From Suillus spraguei (taxonomy: Eukaryota; Basidiomycota; Agaricomycetes; Boletales; Suillaceae): DNA of 14,016 nucleotides. The stretch is taken from assembly GCA_016800925.1 (NCBI GenBank), contig JABCPU010001172.1, positions 1 through 14,016 on the forward strand, read 5' to 3'. Under the pieces are notes generated by a model that searched no databases, was not told the origin of the DNA, and worked only from the letters and a program-made list of their open reading frames with translations. A program made the position numbers and the translations under genes. Shown here one piece after another: positions 9,244-14,016 of the stretch; position 1 is the stretch's first letter, and each line of letters begins with the position of its first letter.

Positions 9244-10077
9244 ATGACTACCACCAAAGAATTTGAATACAAAATCGGTCTCCCAACTGGTTTTGACGGA
9301 GATCATGACAACTCTCTGGAATTCATCCAATCATGCAATCTGTGCTTTGATATCAATGAAAAGCTTTACACCACCGACAAGCAGAAAATAATTTTCATTA
9401 CATCTTTCATGACCAAGAAGAATGCCAAATCTTGGAAAGAACAATTCCTTGCTCACGCTCAGTCAACCAATACCTCTGGACAAAAGGTTGGTTATGGGAC
9501 GTTGAAGGATTTTATGAAAAGCTTCAACGAAGCTTTCGAACCAGTGGATACCAGAGGGACCGCATTAACAAAGCTCAGGGACCTCAAACAAGGAAGCGGC
9601 GATCTTCATACCTATATCACTGACTTTGAGACACTTGCAGCCAAGGCTCACATCACTGACGATGCAACAAAGATTCAATTCTTCCAAGACGGCCTCAACC
9701 TAGGTATCCTAACCAAGCTTTTCGCGCCAGGAGATGTCTCAGAGATATTCTGTAACGTTGTATTGCAATGCGTTTCCATTGACAACTCCCACCACCACCT
9801 TCTAGCGCTACGAGCACGTCATGCTCCGCAGAAGAAGAAGAACTATGGAAATGCGCATTACACACCCAGTCATGATTCAAACGCAATGGTCGTAGATCAA
9901 ATCTCCGATATGGAGAGATCTGAATGTATGAAAAAAGGACAATGCTTCGGATGCAAGAAGACTGGACACCGTATTCATAACTGTCCTGAAAGAAAGAAGA
10001 AGACTCCGCTCCGACAAACTGAAGTCAAAGACGAAGAAGATGAAGAAACCGTGAGGCGGATTATAGAGGATTTTTAA
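9244..10077 (+). CDS. Gag (capsid/nucleocapsid) polyprotein of the Gypsy element
   Basis: 277 residues, uninterrupted. Residues about 20-165 form a Retrotrans_gag-type capsid region (for example FITSFMTKKNAKSWKEQF and LKQGSGDLHTYITDFE). This part would build the particle that packages the RNA. A basic linker follows. The zinc knuckle is CFGCKKTGHRIHNC (C234, C237, H242, C247), the standard CX2CX4HX4C RNA-binding motif. The tail is acidic (KDEEDEE). The start is the first ATG after the leader. The gene ends in TTT TAA preceded by further T. The pol frame is -1 relative to gag and overlaps it, so pol was probably made by ribosomal frameshifting at this end. Unlike pol, gag shows no disabling lesion. 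Confidence 0.9.
   Translation: MTTTKEFEYKIGLPTGFDGDHDNSLEFIQSCNLCFDINEKLYTTDKQKIIFITSFMTKKNAKSWKEQFLAHAQSTNTSGQKVGYGTLKDFMKSFNEAFEPVDTRGTALTKLRDLKQGSGDLHTYITDFETLAAKAHITDDATKIQFFQDGLNLGILTKLFAPGDVSEIFCNVVLQCVSIDNSHHHLLALRARHAPQKKKNYGNAHYTPSHDSNAMVVDQISDMERSECMKKGQCFGCKKTGHRIHNCPERKKKTPLRQTEVKDEEDEETVRRIIEDF
10071..10077 (+). promoter_or_regulatory. Candidate -1 frameshift site at the end of gag
   Basis: The gag frame reads GAT TTT TAA and the pol frame, one base back, reads TTT TTA AAC. A Phe-tRNA in the P site could slip back by one T while the stop codon waits. The pol frame is closed by TGA at 10020-10022, so any shift must occur between 10023 and 10077; the T run is the best candidate there. 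Mechanism inferred. Confidence 0.45.
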
Positions 10078-12332
10078 ACTGGAGAAACAAGGATTCAACA
10101 TATGTTTCTCCCAATGTATTACTAAGACTTGTACGTGCTGTAGGTGAAAGAAAAGAACTTCGTATCCCTATCACCCTACACTCGTGTACACACTTAAAAT
10201 CCATTGACACTACTGCTGTTATCAATTCTGGCGCAGCAGGAACATTCATTTCTGAGGAGTTTGTGAAACTCCATCAAATCACACAACAAAAGCTTAACAA
10301 ACCATTTCGAGTTACTACGGCAGATGGAACTCTTATCAAAGGAGGACCAATCATGCATTACTGCCTTTTAGTGGTAAAAATCGATGATTGGACCATGTAT
10401 GGAAAGTTCAATATCACTAAACTCGGACGGAGAGATCGGAAGAAGAACAGACTACCCCCGGTTTTCCATTGTCATCCTAAGAAATGGCAAAACTCACAAC
10501 TTCCGAAACCCCTTGTCGCCCCTTCTATTAACATTCCTGATGTTCCAAAAGATCCAGAACCTGAAGTACGAATGCCATGTACTATGAACTCCACTCCTTG
10601 TGTACAACTGCCACAAGCAGTATCAGCAATTCCCCGTGTAGAGAAACGCAAAAACAACTCCAAGCCCGAGTATCGGGCCAGACCAGAACCTATTGAGCAG
10701 TGGCCAATAGAAGAACTGAAGTATGGAGAAAGAAAAGCAAAAGAAGAGATCCCTGACGAAGAAGAACCAATGTCCGAAAACATTACTGAAGAACTCGTAC
10801 CCTCATTGATCCCAACAGAGGATGATGACCAATTCAACACCATGCAAGACATCTGGCATGCGCCAGAAGTACGTGAAATTTCTTCTTACGAACTTGGAGA
10901 TGGAGAATTCCTTGTGGAATATGACGTGGATGGAGTTAGCATGAGAATCATTGAAGAAGTATCCATGGATACACCCCTCACAAGTGACGGGACTTCCCGA
11001 CTCGAACAACTTCCCAACTACTCCACAATCTCTCTCCCTCCTCCGAAATACAGCAATAAAGCTCAGGAATTTGCTACAGATGAGAAGGAGAAGAAAAGGA
11101 AATCCTTTGACGAATTGGTCCCGGAATATTTGCACGACTTTGCAGATGTCTTTGCTAAAGACGGACTGAACAAACTTCCTCCTGAACGCCCTGGTATTGA
11201 TCATCGGATCGATACTAAACCTGGTTTTATTCCTCACATGTCTAAGGTTTACCCACTATCGGAAAAAGAACACGCTGCTGTCAAAACATTTATCGATGAA
11301 AACGTTGCAAAGGGTTTCATCTCAGAATTGAAGTCACCCCAAGCTAGTGGCTTCTTCTTTGTGGGAAAGAAGAGTGGAGAATTGCGTCCCTGTCAAGATT
11401 ATTGCTACATCAACAATTGGACAGTCAAGAACGCTTATCTGCTCCCACTTCCTATTTCCCTCATCGCATGCCTCCACAATGCACAGTTCTTTACAAAAAT
11501 GGATATTCGATCCTGTTATAATAACATTCGTATCCATCCCGATGATCACTGGAAAGCGGCTTTTACTACGGAATTCGGCCTCTTTGAACCGAACATCATG
11601 TTCTTTGGCCTCTGCAATTCCCCGGCAACTTTCCAAGCATACATGAATCGTACCTTCCAGCAGGAAATCAATGAAGGATGGATGGTTATCTACATGGACG
11701 ATATCCTGATTTTCCCCACGACTATGGCAGAACATCGCGAACGAACAAGATGGGTTTTGATGAAGATACGAAAGGAACATTTGTTCCTGAAACTGGAGAA
11801 ATGCACCTTCGATGCAGAAGAAGTGGAATACCTCGGAATGATAATTCGCACCGGACAAGTTGCTATGGACACCGCCAAGACCAAGGGAATTGTTAAATGG
11901 CCAATTCCGAAATCTGTAAAGATGTTCGGTCATTCCTTGGCTTTTGCAACTTCTACTGAATGTTCATCTCCCACTACTCTGACATTGCCCGACCCCTTAT
12001 CGAATTAACTAAGAAAGATAAGGCCTTTGATTGGTCAACTGAATGTGCGGACACCTTCGAAGAACTGAAACGACACTTCACATCCCAACCGGTACTTTGT
12101 AACCCTGATCCTTCCCGACAATTTGCTATTGCTACCGACACTTCGCTTGTAGCAACTGGCGGAGTTCTCTTGCAGACTGATGAAAATGGGTTTATCACCC
12201 ATGCGCATACCTCTCCCAGTCTTTGAACCCCGCAGAACACAATTACCAGATCTTTGATCAGGAACTCCTTGCCATAATCGGGCATTAAATGAATGGCATC
12301 ATTATCTTGAAGGAAACCCTTACCCTGTTGAA
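10074..12332 (+). pseudogene. Pol polyprotein of the Gypsy element (protease, RT, partial RNase H), broken
   Basis: The pol frame is open from inside the end of gag to a frameshift at about 11919. Protease: the expected DSG active site reads INSGA, with Asn (AAT, 10224-10226) in place of the catalytic Asp. After FNITKLGRRD the usual ILG-type protease strand is not found, suggesting a deletion near 10435. A long acidic linker follows. Reverse transcriptase: FTKMDIR (first Asp codon 11502), FFGLCNSPATFQ and YMDDILIF (11691-11714), so the catalytic acids are present. One base is lost at 11919-11920. The next frame reads SLGFCNFY, then TGA at 11957-11959 where the family has Arg, then ISHYSDIARPLIELTKKD and the RNase H core. 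Further shifts occur near 12205 and 12285. The reading ends at EGNPYPVE; integrase is absent. Starting pol at the GTG at 10263 would cut off the protease active site, so I reject it. Confidence 0.85.
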
Positions 12333-13354
12333 ACGAAGTAACTAGCGCTGGCCTAAGTATAAGCGCAGCGTTAATTCTACTAAAGGCGCGAGTGAGATGT
12401 ACGACCCAAGAGGACTGCAGATAGAAGCAATTTCTTCTAAGTTAGTGCAAGGAAACAATGAAGTACTAAATTGGCTGCAAGGATTCTGATTTCCGAGATT
12501 AGTGGTGGTACTAGTGCAGTGTCAGCGGTACATGCGTGGTAACGATAGCTGCAATGGTTAGCTAGCGAGGGCAGGAACAAAGTTGCTTGGGCGAGATGAA
12601 ATGTTATAACTACCGGCGGTGTGGTAGCGGTAGCGGCAACTTCCATACGAGCGGGAATGCAGACGAGAGAGAAAGCGACCCAGCGAGATCACTGGCCCAG
12701 TCCAGTTACGAGTAGCGAAGTCAAAAGTTGCATGGTACTTTGAGCGGTAAAGTTACCGGCAGTTAAATCAATGAGCGTGGTTCAAACGGAGAAATGTTCA
12801 AATGCAAATAGATTGTGACTAGCGAGTGTTTCTAATACTAAGTCCTAGTGAAGGGATGTAAGGGAAGTGAGTGACAGTATGTATGTTCAGTCCTTTTTAA
12901 CATATGCGAGTGCATACGAGATAACTATGCGAGTCCGGTAGTGAGAAAGAAAATAAATGGGGTACTTAATTATGAGGCGCGCAGCGTGCAGCGGCCCCTT
13001 GAGATATAAGGTAAATCCTGCCATAGGTTTAGTAATGGCGGAAGGGAGGAAACTACGCACCAATGGATTCTAGATGGAATAGGAAGGACATGAGGGCATC
13101 AGCGCGAGGATCCGGTAAGGGTTTGTGGAAGAAGAACAGTTCCGCGTTAGCGGAGCGAAAAGGCTATTTCGTCGCTATAAGGGAATCCTTCTGTTGATGT
13201 AAGACTTAGCGTTCCTGTGGCTTGCAAGCACGTGGCGTGATGCGTGGTATGCGGAGTGTACAAAGCGTGATTGGCAGTGAACTCATGGTATCGTGGGAAG
13301 GGGGTAATGATGAACATAAGGTGTGTTATGCGGCGGTTACGAGTGAGGAGCTGC
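12333..13354. other. Unidentified CpG-rich, GCGAG-rich tract without a gene
   Basis: Similarity to pol ends abruptly at 12332. No coding frame is convincing on either strand. The plus strand carries GCGAG at 12388, 12565, 12591, 12683, 12822, 12906, 12929 and 13104, about eight times the chance rate. The TAGCG word also recurs. The tract may be the 5' flank or LTR/leader of the element or gene starting at 13403. No LTR ends, tRNA or terminal repeats were found. Confidence 0.45.
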
Positions 13355-13361
13355 TATAAAT
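13355..13361 (+). promoter_or_regulatory. TATA box upstream of the last gene
   Basis: TATAAAT lies 42 bases before the ATG at 13403, much the same spacing as in the protease gene. Confidence 0.45.
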
Positions 13362-13402
13362 GACTGGCGTACCCATGATGACTTGCTTGTCTTCGCTACA
13401 GC

Positions 13403-14016
13403 ATGTCCCTCTTCGACCTTGGTTCTGACCTTTGCCCTGAGGCCGTTGCCTTGGTTGAGAAGTTTGCCACGATCCGCGCTAAGGTCGAAGCGCTGACCAA
13501 ATGCGTTCCCGAGGACCGTGAGACTTAGCCGCTGAGAAGAAGCAGTGGATGAGCGAGTGGACTCTTGCTATGGTAAGCGACTGTTGGTGGTGTTCTGCGT
13601 GTTTGCTCATTTTTATGGTATAGGGTGCGATGGTGAAGTGTCGTTTGGATGGGAAGACATATAGCCTAGCGTTGGTCTTGCCGCCGGCAGAGAACGCCGT
13701 GGGACTGGAAGTGAGTAAGATGTACGATCGCTGGACCGAGCAAGTTCGTGCAGCTTTACTTGCTGCGAAGATTAAGCGTGAGCAAGAGAAGTTAGCCGCC
13801 ACTGCTGACAAGAAGGGCAAGGAGAAGGAAGTCGCTGTGGTAGATGTGCCAATGAAGGAGGTTACTGGTGGTGATGCGGAGGGTATGGCGGCGCCATTAG
13901 CGTCCACTGAGGGTACTTCGGTAAGTTCTTGCTATTTCTCTTTCGCTTGCCTTTTCTTATGCGCTATGTCTAGTGTCCAAAGCCGCACCCCAGGATTGGT
14001 AGGAGAGCTGGCGACA
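13403..14016 (+). pseudogene. Unrecognised multi-exon gene start, one frameshift, cut by window end
   Basis: Exon 1 is 13403-13572, exon 2 is 13624-13920 and exon 3 starts at 13974 and runs off the window. Introns are 51 and 53 bases with GT...AG ends. The protein starts MSLFDLGSDLCPEAVALVEK, a helical, probably coiled-coil region. The first frame stops at TAG 13526-13528. A one-base shift near 13522-13525 restores a frame reading LAAEKKQWMSEWTLAM into exon 2. Exon 2 holds a charged helix (KIKREQEKLAA) and a lysine-rich, nuclear-signal-like run (DKKGKEKE). Exon 3 begins CPKPHPRIG. I do not recognise the family; the style recalls multi-copy fungal proteins linked to retroelements. The shift sits in a short T run and could be a sequencing error, in which case this is a functional gene. 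Confidence 0.55.

Larger units (their letters stand above)
8642..12332 (+). mobile_element. Truncated Ty3/Gypsy LTR retrotransposon, Tf1/sushi-like
   Basis: Order: 5' LTR, self-complementary primer-binding site, gag, then pol with protease, reverse transcriptase and partial RNase H. RT-RNase H following protease, with a CCHC gag, fits Ty3/Gypsy. The element ends abruptly in RNase H at about 12332. Integrase, polypurine tract and 3' LTR are absent, so it cannot move on its own. It lies in the last visible intron of the transposase pseudogene, so it arrived after that element. Gag is intact while pol has several lesions. Confidence 0.85.

Noticed and set aside
11334..11933. Minus-strand 199-residue open frame
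   Set aside because: It is antisense to the strongly conserved reverse transcriptase region, including YMDD. It has no motif of its own.
10263..12008. Pol as an independent 581-residue gene starting at GTG
   Set aside because: The same frame is open upstream and contains the protease active-site region, and the last 30 residues are out of frame after the base loss at 11919. It is a piece of a broken gag-pol.
13479..13907. Minus-strand 142-residue open frame
   Set aside because: It is antisense to the spliced gene at 13403-13920 and crosses its first intron. The plus-strand model has proper splice sites and a TATA box.
1..14016. CRISPR array, tRNA, rRNA or bacterial operon signals
   Set aside because: No regularly spaced repeats, no cloverleaf or rRNA motif seen on either strand, and the spliced genes show that the DNA is eukaryotic.

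Overview
The window looks like basidiomycete (Agaricomycetes-type) genomic DNA. The reasons are short introns of 46-71 bases with GT...AG ends in every gene model, a polyporopepsin-type secreted aspartic protease, and transposon protein families that I know mainly from mushroom-forming fungi. Most of the window is transposon-derived. The only host-like gene that looks intact is the protease.

Layout. Bases 5-854 are a non-autonomous Tc1/mariner-like DNA transposon with 34-base terminal inverted repeats next to TA on both sides. It still holds the C-terminal part of a transposase on the minus strand. Bases 857-2860 carry no gene I can defend, but do carry a 24-base perfect hairpin inside a cluster of GAATCGT/ACGATTC words. 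Bases 2920-4387 are a five-exon, 420-residue secreted aspartic protease with both catalytic DTG motifs and a TATA box. Bases 4388-5561 are AT-rich spacer. Bases 5562-8610 are a 13-exon Plavaka/KDZ-like transposase pseudogene with at least five stops and four frameshifts.

A Ty3/Gypsy retrotransposon (8642-12332) sits inside an intron of that dead transposase. It has a 474-base 5' LTR (TGTTAC...GTAACA), an intact gag with a CCHC knuckle, and a pol broken by frameshifts and cut off in RNase H. There is no integrase or 3' LTR. Its likely primer-binding site matches, as an exact 11-base reverse complement, the predicted 5' end of its own transcript, as in Tf1-type self-priming. From 12333 the sequence changes to an unidentified GCGAG-rich, CpG-rich tract. 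This leads to a TATA box and the start of an unrecognised multi-exon gene (13403 to the window end) that carries one frameshift.

Two themes run through the window: nested transposon insertions, and decay mainly by C-to-T (G-to-A) changes at CpG. By hand count there are 11 CpG in 6001-6600 (transposase), against 37 in 2941-3540 (protease) and 31 in 12361-12960.
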